NCBI GenBank assembly: GCA_050949645.1
Contig: JBMNGC010000001.1
Location: 1,364,001-1,428,000 of the forward strand
Direction of reading: 5' to 3'
Source: RUG369 sp050949645
GTDB lineage: Bacteria > Planctomycetota > Planctomycetia > Pirellulales > Thermoguttaceae
Length of the DNA: 64,000 nt
The notes beneath the pieces are model-generated. The model worked only from the letters and a program-made list of their open reading frames with translations. It was not told where the DNA came from and ran no database searches. Positions 26,461 to 35,482 of the stretch are shown here, in pieces. Both the position numbers and the translations under genes were made by a program. Every line of letters begins with the position of its first letter. Position 1 is the stretch's first letter.

Positions 26461-29400
26461 CTACTTGTCGGCGGATGGAGTCGTTGTCGCGGGAAGCAGC
26501 AGCGTCGTGCCCGCGTCGAAATACGCAGCGCCTGAACGGAGATTGTTGAGACGTTTGATCTCGCCCCAACGCGAACTGCTTCCGAGCTCGTTTTCCGCAA
26601 TCGTCAGGAGGTTGTCTCCCTCCTTGGTCACGTACTGACGATATCCTGACGCCACAGCTCCTTGCCGCGCCGAAGGCGTAACGCTGCGCGCAGCTGAACC
26701 GCCAATGGAAGCGTTCCCGTAAGCGCCGGCATTTCCAGAAGATCCGGCGCGCGTCGAAGGCGTCGCTATCATCGACGAGTCGATTCGATTACGCGAATCC
26801 ATACGCCCCAGCGGCGACATTGAATAGGAGTAATCCACGCCAGAAGGAAGCAGGTCGATGGCGTCCGACGAGCTCGTCGCTCCAACGGCGGAGTTCGCCG
26901 CGGAATTTGTCGTAGGCGCCAGATTGGTTGTCGCACCCTGACTCGTTCGAGCGCCCGGCGTGCCAGAGCTGCCAGAACTGCGCAACGGACCCACATTCGA
27001 TAGCTGCGAGCCAGACGGAGAAGTTGTCGGAAGAGTCTGCGCGCTCTGAGGCGTCGAACTCTGACGCGTGGAATTCGACCGAACATTATTCGCGTTACCG
27101 ACAGAATTCAAACCGGTTCCAGGCGTTATTTCTGCCGAGTTCGTCGTTGACGGCGCTGGGGTCGTCAGCGACGCGGCGTTGCGGGACGCAAGAGAGTTGT
27201 TCGGAGTTCCCGTGAGGCTGTTCGGAACCGACGTTGAACTCGCACGCTGATTCGAAGCGGTCAAGTCGTTCGGCCTCCTCGGAGACGAAAACGTATCCTG
27301 CAGGCTCTGGAAATTGGAGCTAATGTTATCGCCGACGCTCTGAAGAGAGTCTGCCGTCGATTGGTATGCGTTACTCACCGAATTCGTGAGGTTGTCGTAG
27401 CTCTCGCGAATCGACCTGCCGGCCCCTTCGAGAGAATTTGAAATTCCAGAAACCGAGTCGTTTACAGTATCCGTCGCCTGCTGCGCCAGATTTTGCAGAC
27501 TTGAGACGCCGTCGTTCAAAGACTGATTAAAGGAGTCAACCCCGTCGTTTACCGACTGATTGAAAGAATCGACTCGATTCTGCAGTCCCGTCGCAAAGTT
27601 CCCCGACGCTTCGTCGACCTGATTCGAGAAGTCTTCGACTCGCGAATTCATATTTTCAAGAGAATTCGAGAGCGGAGACTGGTAGGCCGTCGAGGCATTC
27701 CGCGCGCTTGAAGGACTCCTCTCGCTTAAAGACGGAGGGGATTCCCACGAGTCGAAATCATCAGACAAAGGACTGACGGCGCCGCTGAGCGCGTTGAGAT
27801 CGGAATTATCGTCCAAATCAAGCGTTGCGCTTGACATGCCGCCAATATAAAGGTCCATATCGTCGTCTGCGGACGCGTCGGTCCTCGGATTGAGCAGACT
27901 CGGCGACGCGTTCGTCTGACTGGAAGCAAGCGTGCTAGGAACAGAAGTATCAGAGGCGTCGTCAAAGTTAGACGCGCTCATTAAACTCGGCGCCCCTTCC
28001 GTCTGACTGGAAGCAAGCGTGCTAGGAACAGAAGTATCAGAGGCGTCGTCAAAGTTAGACGCGCTCATTAAACTCGGCGCCCCTTCCGTCTGACTGGAAG
28101 CAAGCGTGCTCGGAACCGACGTCTCGGAGTCGTCGTCGAAGTTAGAAACGCTCATTAAACTCGGCGACCCTTCCGTCTGCATGGCAGCAAGCGTGTTCGG
28201 AGCCGACGTATCAGAGGCGTCGTCGAAGTTAGACGCGCTCATCAAACTCGGCGACCCTTCCGTCTGCCTGGAAGCAAGCGTGCTCGGAACAGAAGTCTCG
28301 GAGTCGTCGTCGAAGTTAGAAACGCTCATTAAACTCGGCGATGCGTCCGTCTGCATGGAAGCAAGCGTGCTCGGAACAGAAGTCTCGGAGTCGTTGTTGT
28401 CGAGGCTCGCCAGGAATTCTTCCGTACTTGACTGAGCGACCGGATCGTCTTCGGTCTCAACGTTTCCGAAGAGCGAGGCTTCAGACGAATCCAGATCAGC
28501 GTTAGCAAGGGACGGACTCGAATTAACAAGCAATGGACTTGAATTAGCAAGCGACGGGCCCGAAGACCCAGCTGGAGGCTCGAAGGACGCGACGTCGCTG
28601 GAAGAATCGTCTAACAAAGACGCCGACAAGGCGCTATCGTCGTCGTCAGACATGGGATCCAAATCGACGTCCTCGGAGTTTGCGAGGTCCCAATCCGCGC
28701 CTGAAGTCGGTTCGGAATCGAACGTGTCGGTCAACTGGTCCTCGTCGGCAGAAGCAACCGAGCTACCGCTGATGAGATCGTTACCAGTATCATCCAGTTC
28801 GTCCGTTGCTGAATTACGAACGGTCGCGTCGCCAAAATGGAAACTAGCCTCTTCAGGATCGACGTCGACTATTTCTGAATCTTCCTCCTCATCCCAAGGA
28901 TCGTTCATGTAGGAGGACAAATTTGTCGCTGGGGTTGGCGAAGCAGGGTCGTCTTCGTCCAGAGAACTATCTGGCGTGTCGGCGGAATAATTTGCAATCG
29001 CATTGTTAAGGGAGGATCCGAGTTCGTTCCCGGTCCTCTTAGCGGCGCCGACCGCGTTGGAGACCCCGTCAGAAATCTCGCTACCGATCGCCTGCAACGA
29101 AGCGTCGGCGTCGTCAAGCAGCGCGTTTCCAGCGTCGGCGAGGTCAGAGGCGGTTTGGTTGAAGGACGTGCGAGCATCGTCAAGGTTCTCCGAAACGGCG
29201 TCCGCAGTATCGGAAAGAACGCCGCCATACTCGTCCATATTTCGCGCAACTGCGGATCGAACCTCATCAAGATCGTTCCTGAGGGCGTCTGTTTCACGTC
29301 TGAGGGTTGCGTCAAAAGAATCGAGCTTATTACTGACGGAGTCGGTCCCCTCCTGAAGGGAGCTTAGAGCCTTGCCTTGGACGTCTGCAAGTAAAGAATC

Positions 29401-30819
29401 GGTTTCTTCTTCATCGTCGCCGCCCTTAGGTTTATCCGCTTTCTTTTTGCTGCCGGCAAACTTACTCTTAAGGTTGCTCAACCAGCCAGATTCATCCTTT
29501 TCCGTCTCGTCGTCCGCTTGATCCGTTACCGCCGCCACTTCGTCCCCTTTTTCAGGAAGACGACCGGGGCGCAAAAACATGTAGCTGACGTAACCGCCGA
29601 CGAGCAAAACGGTCACGATGATCGCTACGCCAACGGTACGGTTCGCGAGGAACATCCAATCGCGTTTGTGCATCTCCTGCGCGTCGGAATCGTCGGAGTT
29701 ATCAGCGGCGTTCTTTGCATAGGCTCGCTTATGTTCGCGTTCGGCGAGGCGACTCTGCTTTTTCTCTTCTCGACGCAGTTTCTTCGCCTCGCGGCGATCG
29801 TCGCGCTCGCGTCGTCGCTCTTCACGCATGGCGCGCTTTTCTGCTTGTTTAGCAGTCTCTTCTATTTCTTCGCCGTCTTCTCCTCCTCGGCGTAGAATCG
29901 CGTTAATCGGACTGACAATCTTCTTAAACGCACCTTTACAGAACAACGATAATGACGAAGGAAAAGACAGAAGAACGCCAAATAAAGAACCTTTAAGTTT
30001 ACGAAGTTCCTTATTAAGCTCTTTCTTTTCTTCCTGAAGCAGTTCAATCGCAACGTTAAAATCGTCCAGATCGCTCTGGGTTACTCCGTCCGCCTCAATC
30101 AACTCCCGATTTGTTGAAATCTCTACGTCAATCTTGGCGATCCGTTTCTCGATTTCTTCAATGCGCAGGCGTCTCAGCTGCTCCTCTTCAGAAAGTTCTT
30201 CGTTGGAGAAGTTGTCAGAATCTTCTGACGTCACTGTTTTTTCACCTTTCTCACGTGCATTTCGGTCGCGGCGAGCGTCTCTTTCGTCTAATTTACGGTT
30301 GCCGTAGCCGTCGGCACGTTCATTAGCTCCGGAACTGATAGGTTTCTTAGGTTGAAAACCAGACTGTTGAGGTCTGGAAACCTGAAAGTTCGAAGAAGCC
30401 GAAACTGGTCTGAAGACGGGGGAAGCGTCGGAACTGTTTCCAAAAGAACCGCCGCTTTGACCAGAGGACTGCGCCGCGTTGGAGGTTGCTTTGGCCGGAC
30501 GCATTCCGTTGAGAGGAGAGGGTTTGTTTTCCTTAAACGAACTCTGCGAGGAGTTCCCATGACCGCTTCCATCGGCGCTCTCCTCGTCTTCGCAGTCCTC
30601 TAGATCGTCGTAATCATCGTAGTCGTCGTAGTCACTGTAGTTATCGTAATCATCATACTCGTCGTAACCGTAGTCATAGTCGTTGTTGCGAGAGTTACGA
30701 CTTCGGCGTTTATTCTTTTTTTTGTCGCGCTTCTCGTAATCGTCTAAATCGTAGGTGCGAAGAGCGTCGTAATCGTCGTCGAATTGCCCCCGGTTTCGAC
30801 CTTTATTCCTCTTGCTCAT
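26461..30819 (-). CDS. Giant bitopic LysM-domain envelope protein with tandem repeats
   Basis: 1452 residues. ATG 30819 is chosen because GGAGGG lies just before it; the GTG at 30837 abuts the rsmH stop. Layout: residues 1-~90 are Arg/Asp/Tyr-rich (DYDYGYDEYDDYDNY); ~215-285 is a charged coiled coil; ~340-385 is a basic Arg/Lys/Glu stretch; ~395-415 is the only membrane helix (VAIIVTVLLVGGYVSYMF); then ~960 periplasmic residues, mainly Ser/Asp-rich, with an apolipoprotein-like helical segment, six 29-residue repeats and a second helical segment; the last ~60 residues are one LysM domain (YVTKEGDNLLTIAENELGSS) expected to bind peptidoglycan. The gene sits 18 bases downstream of rsmH, where many bacteria have the small bitopic division gene ftsL. 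A structural or division-related role is an inference only. Confidence 0.8.
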   Translation of the reverse strand: MSKRNKGRNRGQFDDDYDALRTYDLDDYEKRDKKKNKRRSRNSRNNDYDYGYDEYDDYDNYSDYDDYDDYDDLEDCEDEESADGSGHGNSSQSSFKENKPSPLNGMRPAKATSNAAQSSGQSGGSFGNSSDASPVFRPVSASSNFQVSRPQQSGFQPKKPISSGANERADGYGNRKLDERDARRDRNAREKGEKTVTSEDSDNFSNEELSEEEQLRRLRIEEIEKRIAKIDVEISTNRELIEADGVTQSDLDDFNVAIELLQEEKKELNKELRKLKGSLFGVLLSFPSSLSLFCKGAFKKIVSPINAILRRGGEDGEEIEETAKQAEKRAMREERRRERDDRREAKKLRREEKKQSRLAEREHKRAYAKNAADNSDDSDAQEMHKRDWMFLANRTVGVAIIVTVLLVGGYVSYMFLRPGRLPEKGDEVAAVTDQADDETEKDESGWLSNLKSKFAGSKKKADKPKGGDDEEETDSLLADVQGKALSSLQEGTDSVSNKLDSFDATLRRETDALRNDLDEVRSAVARNMDEYGGVLSDTADAVSENLDDARTSFNQTASDLADAGNALLDDADASLQAIGSEISDGVSNAVGAAKRTGNELGSSLNNAIANYSADTPDSSLDEDDPASPTPATNLSSYMNDPWDEEEDSEIVDVDPEEASFHFGDATVRNSATDELDDTGNDLISGSSVASADEDQLTDTFDSEPTSGADWDLANSEDVDLDPMSDDDDSALSASLLDDSSSDVASFEPPAGSSGPSLANSSPLLVNSSPSLANADLDSSEASLFGNVETEDDPVAQSSTEEFLASLDNNDSETSVPSTLASMQTDASPSLMSVSNFDDDSETSVPSTLASRQTEGSPSLMSASNFDDASDTSAPNTLAAMQTEGSPSLMSVSNFDDDSETSVPSTLASSQTEGAPSLMSASNFDDASDTSVPSTLASSQTEGAPSLMSASNFDDASDTSVPSTLASSQTNASPSLLNPRTDASADDDMDLYIGGMSSATLDLDDNSDLNALSGAVSPLSDDFDSWESPPSLSERSPSSARNASTAYQSPLSNSLENMNSRVEDFSNQVDEASGNFATGLQNRVDSFNQSVNDGVDSFNQSLNDGVSSLQNLAQQATDTVNDSVSGISNSLEGAGRSIRESYDNLTNSVSNAYQSTADSLQSVGDNISSNFQSLQDTFSSPRRPNDLTASNQRASSTSVPNSLTGTPNNSLASRNAASLTTPAPSTTNSAEITPGTGLNSVGNANNVRSNSTRQSSTPQSAQTLPTTSPSGSQLSNVGPLRSSGSSGTPGARTSQGATTNLAPTTNSAANSAVGATSSSDAIDLLPSGVDYSYSMSPLGRMDSRNRIDSSMIATPSTRAGSSGNAGAYGNASIGGSAARSVTPSARQGAVASGYRQYVTKEGDNLLTIAENELGSSSRWGEIKRLNNLRSGAAYFDAGTTLLLPATTTPSADK
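27889..28404 (-). repeat. Six tandem 87-bp coding repeats
   Basis: Six direct copies of an 87-base unit inside the LysM gene encode FDD(D/A)S(E/D)TSVPSTLAS followed by xQT(E/D)(G/A)xPSLM(S)(V/A)SN. Copies are highly similar at DNA level, especially the two nearest 27960-28100, which suggests recent duplication. Confidence 0.85.
30604..30690 (-). repeat. Asp/Tyr codon simple repeat
   Basis: A run of GAT/GAC and TAT/TAC codons encodes the DYDDYDDYDD tract near the N-terminus of the LysM protein; on the plus strand it reads as repeats of TCGTAGTCG and TCATCG. Confidence 0.7.
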
Positions 30820-30837
30820 TTCGTCGTCCCTCCACAC

Positions 30838-31749
30838 TCACTCCGCCATCTTTTCAGCGACTCTTAATTTTGCGCTACGCGATCGCGGATTGTTTTTAAT
30901 CTCTTCGTCGGTTGCAATTATCGGTTTACGCGTTATCGCCTTAAGAGTCGGCGTCTCGCGAAAAGCTTTTTTGACAAGCCGATCTTCGAGCGAGTGGAAA
31001 CTAATGATTGCAACTCTGCCGCCCGGGTTGAGGTATTCGATGAATTTCTTCAAAAAGGTTTCAAGAGAGCCAAGCTCATCATTAACAGCAATGCGCAGCG
31101 CCTGGAAAGTGCGCGTCGCCGGGTCAATTTTATTATTTCTACGCATTGAAGGCGGATAACAACGCCGACAGATCTCAGCAAGATCACGCGCCGAGCGAAC
31201 CGGGCGTTCCGCTCGTTGCTCAACGATTTTGCGCGCAATCCGGCGACTCATACGTTCCTCGCCGTATTGGAAGATCACGTCGGCGATCTGTTCCGCCCTC
31301 CAGCGATTGATCAATTGGTAGGCTGGCGTTCCTTCCGTCGGATCGAATCTCAGATCAAGATCGCCGTCGGAATCGAAGCTAAATCCGCGCGATCTGTCGG
31401 CAAGCTGGTCGCTTGACAGACCCAGATCAAGCAGAAAGCCGTCGACCTTTTCTACGTTCGCTCTCTCAAGCGCCGCGTCAAAGTCGCAGTAGTTAGCAAA
31501 GTAAGATTTAAAAGGCAACGCCTCGCCAAGCTCCGCCAACAACGCGTCAACGCGGTCCAGCGCCGCCGGATCGCGATCGATCCCAATCGCCAGCCCTGAT
31601 GGAGCGACGGCGCGAGCTATCGCAATCGCATGCCCGCCCCCGCCAAGAGTGCCGTCGACAATAATCTTGCCAGGCGCCAGGTTGAGCGCCTCAAGCGTCT
31701 CATTATAGAGGACCGGCACATGAACCGTCGGCGTTATTTCTTTTGCCAT
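30838..31749 (-). CDS. rsmH: 16S rRNA (cytosine-1402-N4)-methyltransferase RsmH
   Basis: Adds the N4 methyl group to C1402 in the decoding centre of 16S rRNA using S-adenosylmethionine. The N-terminus HVPVLYNETLEAL and the SAM-binding GTLGGGGHA are followed by GIDRDPAAL, VDGFLLDLGLSSDQL, GFSFDSDGDLDLRFDP, FQALRIAVNDELGSLE and the final FHSLEDRLVKKAFRE. The usual LDMRMD motif is LDLRFD here. Length (303) is normal. In many bacteria rsmH opens the dcw cluster (mraZ-rsmH-ftsL-ftsI-mur); here neither mraZ upstream nor ftsI/mur genes downstream are seen, and the only neighbour in the transcript is the LysM protein. This fits the breakdown of the dcw cluster known for Planctomycetes. Confidence 0.96.
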   Translation of the reverse strand: MAKEITPTVHVPVLYNETLEALNLAPGKIIVDGTLGGGGHAIAIARAVAPSGLAIGIDRDPAALDRVDALLAELGEALPFKSYFANYCDFDAALERANVEKVDGFLLDLGLSSDQLADRSRGFSFDSDGDLDLRFDPTEGTPAYQLINRWRAEQIADVIFQYGEERMSRRIARKIVEQRAERPVRSARDLAEICRRCYPPSMRRNNKIDPATRTFQALRIAVNDELGSLETFLKKFIEYLNPGGRVAIISFHSLEDRLVKKAFRETPTLKAITRKPIIATDEEIKNNPRSRSAKLRVAEKMAE

Positions 31750-32142
31750 ATGTTGATTTTTACCAGCATTTTGCGCGCCGCGCCTTTCAACAAAACGAAT
31801 GAATAAGATGACGCTCGCGGCGCAAGGAGTATACGAACTTTTAAGATCAGCGCCAATACCAAGTCATAAAACGACCGTTGCACGCGCCGTCAACGGCATG
31901 GCGACAGCCACCTTTAACACACTCGTGTCAGCACACAAAACACGCCGCGTCACACATAATATAACGCAAAAAAGAAGAAAGAGACCCCCCGTGGGGCGAA
32001 ACCAACTTAAAATCCTAAGTATTAGCCATCTTAAACGTTGTATTTGTTTTATTTTATATTTAAGTCTTCTATTCCTCAACTTCGATAGAGCGTTTTGTGG
32101 TCTAGCGAATGATCGTCAGAAAATGTTAGCGATACGCCGCTC
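31750..32142. other. Intergenic region upstream of rsmH and downstream of fliR
   Basis: About 390 bases with no convincing gene. A GC-rich patch CCCCCCGTGGGG at ~31985-31996, with T-rich sequence beyond it on the minus strand, might be a weak terminator for fliR. The rsmH promoter should also be here but I cannot place it. Confidence 0.4.
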
Positions 32143-32946
32143 TCAGGATCCGCCAAACGCAAAGAGCCTCTCTATGCAGTATGCGATTTCAGTCTGGAAA
32201 ACTTGGCAAAAAACGCCCAGACAAAGAAAAAGAAGAAGCAGCGATAGAATGGCGTTCACGTTGAAACTTATCAATGAAAGATTCAACTGAGAAAAAAGAC
32301 GACTGTTAATTCCCACCCCAAGATATACGACAGCTGTCGTCAGGACGACCGGCGCGCAAAGACGCAATCCCAGTGCAAACGAACTCGAAAGCGCGGCCGC
32401 AAATCGCCCGACGAGGTCGGCGGTCAATACGCTCGCGCCCGGCGTTACTACAAAGAAGAGGTTAAGAAAGCCCTCAAGAAACGCTTCAAAGCCTCCGCAT
32501 GCCGCAAAGACGACGAGTGAAATCCAGAATAAAAAAGAGGCAGGCGCCGTCGTCTCTTCGCCCTGAGCGGGATTAAAGCTCCCCATAACGGAGACGCCGC
32601 CGACGCGCGCAATCATTTCGCCGGCAAGGTAAACGCCTTGAAAAAAGACCTTTAAAAAACATCCGACCGCCGCGCCGAGGAGCGCTTCAAAGGCAATGGC
32701 GACCGCAAAACGAACAGCGCCAGGGATGCTGAAGACAACCGCGCTTATCGCCGCCGCTTCAGCGTTCGCCGAAACAGAGGGTAAAACAAGCATGGCAAGG
32801 AGAAACGCGCAGGAAAGACGCGTAAGACGCGAGACTTCGGAGCCGCAAAAGACGGGTGCGAATGCCGTCGCGCCCACGCAACGAGCAAAAATTAGCAAAA
32901 AAAGCCGCAACGTCGCAAACGAAACCAACTCCAGTCCTGAAATCAT
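32143..32946 (-). CDS. fliR: FliR/SctT-family type III export apparatus protein
   Basis: Inner-membrane component of the flagellar (or related) type III export gate. The 267 residues form about six hydrophobic helices in the FliR pattern: an N-terminal LFLLIFARCVGATAFAPVF, AIAFEALLGAAVGCFLKVFF, then GVYLAGEMIARVGGVSVMGSFNP, a signature region of FliR where the export gate contacts FliP and FliQ, and LRLCAPVVLTTAVVYLGVG later. Length matches the family (~260). No other flagellar gene (fliP, fliQ, flhA, flhB) is in the window, so this is an isolated copy. ATG 32946 has no visible ribosome site. No internal stop or truncation is seen, so it looks functional. Confidence 0.85.
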   Translation of the reverse strand: MISGLELVSFATLRLFLLIFARCVGATAFAPVFCGSEVSRLTRLSCAFLLAMLVLPSVSANAEAAAISAVVFSIPGAVRFAVAIAFEALLGAAVGCFLKVFFQGVYLAGEMIARVGGVSVMGSFNPAQGEETTAPASFLFWISLVVFAACGGFEAFLEGFLNLFFVVTPGASVLTADLVGRFAAALSSSFALGLRLCAPVVLTTAVVYLGVGINSRLFSQLNLSLISFNVNAILSLLLLFLCLGVFCQVFQTEIAYCIERLFAFGGS

Positions 32947-33331
32947 CGTTTTTGTACGCTCGACTTTCCTGGAAAAACGTTCAGCCCTGACCGCAAACTC
33001 ACCTCGGCGCGATTTCTATCGAGAATGCGCAATCGCGCAACCAAGATCATGCCCAACTGTGGCGCGTATATGATTTTTGCGCAATATCAATCAAAGCGCC
33101 ACGATTTGTGAAGGGACTAACAGTTGCAGATAGAGAATCGCTCGTCGATTCTGGCAGTTTGTCTCGCTTTTCTCCGACCGGCGGAAAGGTCCAACGAATC
33201 GTCATAGCCCTAAGCGCGTAAAAATCCATACGGCGCGCAACCTGTCGTTGATAGCGAAGCGCAGACGGACGTCGCGACGTTAAAAAAGAAACGCCCGACC
33301 CTGATTGGGCCGGGCGTCGCGTCTTAGGAAT
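32947..33331. other. Intergenic region upstream of fliR
   Basis: About 385 bases. It holds the protease-gene terminator (33282-33317) and the upstream region of fliR. The short frames open here have no recognisable features. Confidence 0.5.
33282..33317 (-). terminator. Rho-independent terminator of the protease gene
   Basis: On the minus strand, ACGCCCGGCCC pairs with GGGTCGGGCGT (11 bp, one G-T pair) around a 5-base loop, followed by TTCTTTTTTA. Confidence 0.9.
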
Positions 33332-35278
33332 TCAGCGACGAATGGTCGTCGCAGGGGCTCGCGGATTTATCTTTTGGGGCGCTGGCTGCGTGTTAGCGCA
33401 AGGAACAAAGGTTAGCGAGATCGGTTGACCGTTGCGAATGACCTCCAAGCTTCCCTCCTCGCCCGGCTTTGACAAGGCGATCATTCTCGCAAGATCGAAT
33501 TTGCTCCGTACCTTTTCGCCGTTGAAGGTCAAGACATGATCACCCACCTTCATGCCGGCAAGTTCAGCGGGCGAGCTAGGTCTGACTTCGGTTAGACCGA
33601 CGCCGTTACGAAGGACATACTCGGGAGAACGAGAGCCGTCAAGAACAATGCCAAGGAAAGAACGGCTCCAGGTTCCCGTCTCAACCATATTGCGAACAAT
33701 GCTCAGGGCGTCTTCGATAGGAAGCGCGAATGCGATGCCTGTCGCATAGGATTTGTTATGGTCTGACTGTTGCATGAGCGTCGCGGTGACGACCCCAACG
33801 ACGTTGCCTTGGGCGTCAAAAAGCGGACCGCCTGAATTACCTTCTAAAATCACACCGCTGATCTGAATGTAACGGATAATGTCTTTGTTTTTATTCTCAG
33901 AATGATTCTCGATGATACCAGCGTGCTTCAGCTCCGCGACGTTGCTATAGAGTCTGCCTACATGGCAGCATGTCAAAGTCCAGTCCATAAAGAGCGGGGC
34001 GCCGATCGTAAAGACCTCAAACCCTACGTGCAGCTTGGAACTGCTCCGTAAACGACAAAGTCGGAGGTCGGAAAGTTCGCTGACGGTACGCGGATCGAGC
34101 TCGAGCGCAGCGATGTCAAACTCAGCGCACGGGTAAATCCGAATAGGCGTAAAAACCTGACCATTATAGGTCGAAATCTTTACCTCGGAGACCTTGTTCG
34201 CTCGCTCGACCACGTGACAATTCGTGATAACAAAAACTCGATCGTCATACTGAACGGCAAATCCGCTACCATGAACGTTGTCAATTTCCGATTTCTTAAT
34301 GTTGATCGTCAGGACTGCAGCGAGAACTTCGCGGTTGAGGTTGGCCCTTTCTTCGTCAAGACGATGGAGCATCGAATCTCCGTGTTCCAACTCGCTATTC
34401 GTCAGATCAGAGAGACCGACATGATTCGTGCTGAGAGAGGAATCGCGCTCGACAAAGCTTGTGGGACTGATCGGATTAAAATCATCCCTCTCGGCAAAGC
34501 ACAGCGGCAACGCGGGACGAGTTGGCGTAAACTCGGCAACAATTCTGTCTCCAGCGCCGCCTGAGACGTAAGATTTAACGCTCGGCTTCGAGGTGGAACT
34601 CAACGTCGAATCAGAAACTGGCGCATAGGCGTGTGATACTGCCGACATACTGGGAATAAATTTTTCTTCGACCGTCTGAATGCTCGTAAGCGGCTCTGGA
34701 GCGACCTCCTCTGGAAGCGAAGACGCCTGTTGAGCTGAAGCGACGTCGGCGTTTGGAGAGACAAACGTTGCCTGAGGACCCGCCGTCTTTTGAGATTGAG
34801 GCGTCGCGTCGGGCGCATAGGCGCGGCTTACAGACGCCGTAGTGGGCGCATAGGCGCGGCTCTCGGGCGTCGTGTTAGGCGCGTAGGCGCGGCTTTGCGA
34901 GCGCTCGCCAGGAAGAGTATAGGCAACTTGCGTCAGATAGGCGCTGTTAGAAGTCTCGGCAGAGGCGCTCGCGGAATCAGCGCCAACGAATTCGTCGATA
35001 ACCTCCGGCGCTGGTGAAAAGGATCTGACCGACGTCGTAAGACAGGCAATTCCAAGCGCGCTGAAACAGGCAAAAAGCAAAAGCGGAATCACGCTCAAGA
35101 TCGCATGTCTCCTAAAGCTGCGTCTGGAACGACGATACCGCAAGAACTTTTCTACAACGACATAGAGCATTCCTGCCAAGCCTGCGACAAAAAGCGCCGC
35201 GATCAGCGTCGTGGAAACGCGATCACTCAATTCAACGGGTATTGCCGAAAAAACGCTTGCGAACATTTCGATACCCAT
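33332..35278 (-). CDS. Membrane-anchored HtrA/DegS-like serine protease with PDZ domain
   Basis: Envelope protease of 648 residues. ATG 35278 is chosen because GGAGGAG lies 5 bases before it; the ATG at 35356 would add 26 residues. Two hydrophobic helices (~22-41 and ~55-78) anchor it, followed by ~230 residues of low-complexity linker with SRAYAP repeats. The trypsin-like domain (~330-540) has TNCHVVERAN (His), DIAALELDP (Asp) and GNSGGPLFD (nucleophile Ser), all intact. One PDZ domain ends the protein (FLGIVLDGS, LTEVRPSSPAELAGMKVGDHV). Architecture resembles DegS/HtrA, which cut misfolded periplasmic proteins or regulate anti-sigma factors. The small membrane protein gene at 35483 lies upstream on the same strand. 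Confidence 0.88.
   Translation of the reverse strand: MGIEMFASVFSAIPVELSDRVSTTLIAALFVAGLAGMLYVVVEKFLRYRRSRRSFRRHAILSVIPLLLFACFSALGIACLTTSVRSFSPAPEVIDEFVGADSASASAETSNSAYLTQVAYTLPGERSQSRAYAPNTTPESRAYAPTTASVSRAYAPDATPQSQKTAGPQATFVSPNADVASAQQASSLPEEVAPEPLTSIQTVEEKFIPSMSAVSHAYAPVSDSTLSSTSKPSVKSYVSGGAGDRIVAEFTPTRPALPLCFAERDDFNPISPTSFVERDSSLSTNHVGLSDLTNSELEHGDSMLHRLDEERANLNREVLAAVLTINIKKSEIDNVHGSGFAVQYDDRVFVITNCHVVERANKVSEVKISTYNGQVFTPIRIYPCAEFDIAALELDPRTVSELSDLRLCRLRSSSKLHVGFEVFTIGAPLFMDWTLTCCHVGRLYSNVAELKHAGIIENHSENKNKDIIRYIQISGVILEGNSGGPLFDAQGNVVGVVTATLMQQSDHNKSYATGIAFALPIEDALSIVRNMVETGTWSRSFLGIVLDGSRSPEYVLRNGVGLTEVRPSSPAELAGMKVGDHVLTFNGEKVRSKFDLARMIALSKPGEEGSLEVIRNGQPISLTFVPCANTQPAPQKINPRAPATTIRR
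34811..34909 (-). repeat. Three 33-bp direct repeats encoding SRAYAP units
   Basis: Starting at 34811, 34844 and 34877, each copy begins with GGCGC(A/G)TAGGCGCGGC. They encode 11-residue units SRAYAPxxxxx in the protease linker; a degenerate fourth copy (HAYAPVS) lies near 34620. Confidence 0.8.
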
Positions 35279-35482
35279 TTTCTCCTCCGTGATGAACATC
35301 CCTGATCCTGACGCCGACCCCAAAACCAGGATCGCGCCGAACTGATCGAATCCCATGCTTCAGTCAAAAGCAGCCTTGATCTTTGACGCAATGGAACCCT
35401 GAGGGACTCTATCGTATTTATAAATGAATTTCAAGTGGAATATCGACGTGAGAATAGAAACTACTGCTCCGTCGCCAGCCAT

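Noticed and set aside
27889..28404. The regularly spaced repeats as a CRISPR array
   Set aside because: Copies are contiguous 87-base units without unique spacers, in frame within a coding gene, and no cas gene is present.
31799..32290. A 163-codon plus-strand frame between rsmH and fliR
   Set aside because: It overlaps the end of fliR antisense, is basic and low in complexity, and shows no recognisable motif.
33047..33229. A 60-codon minus-strand frame upstream of fliR
   Set aside because: No ribosome site, no hydrophobic or domain pattern; likely chance.
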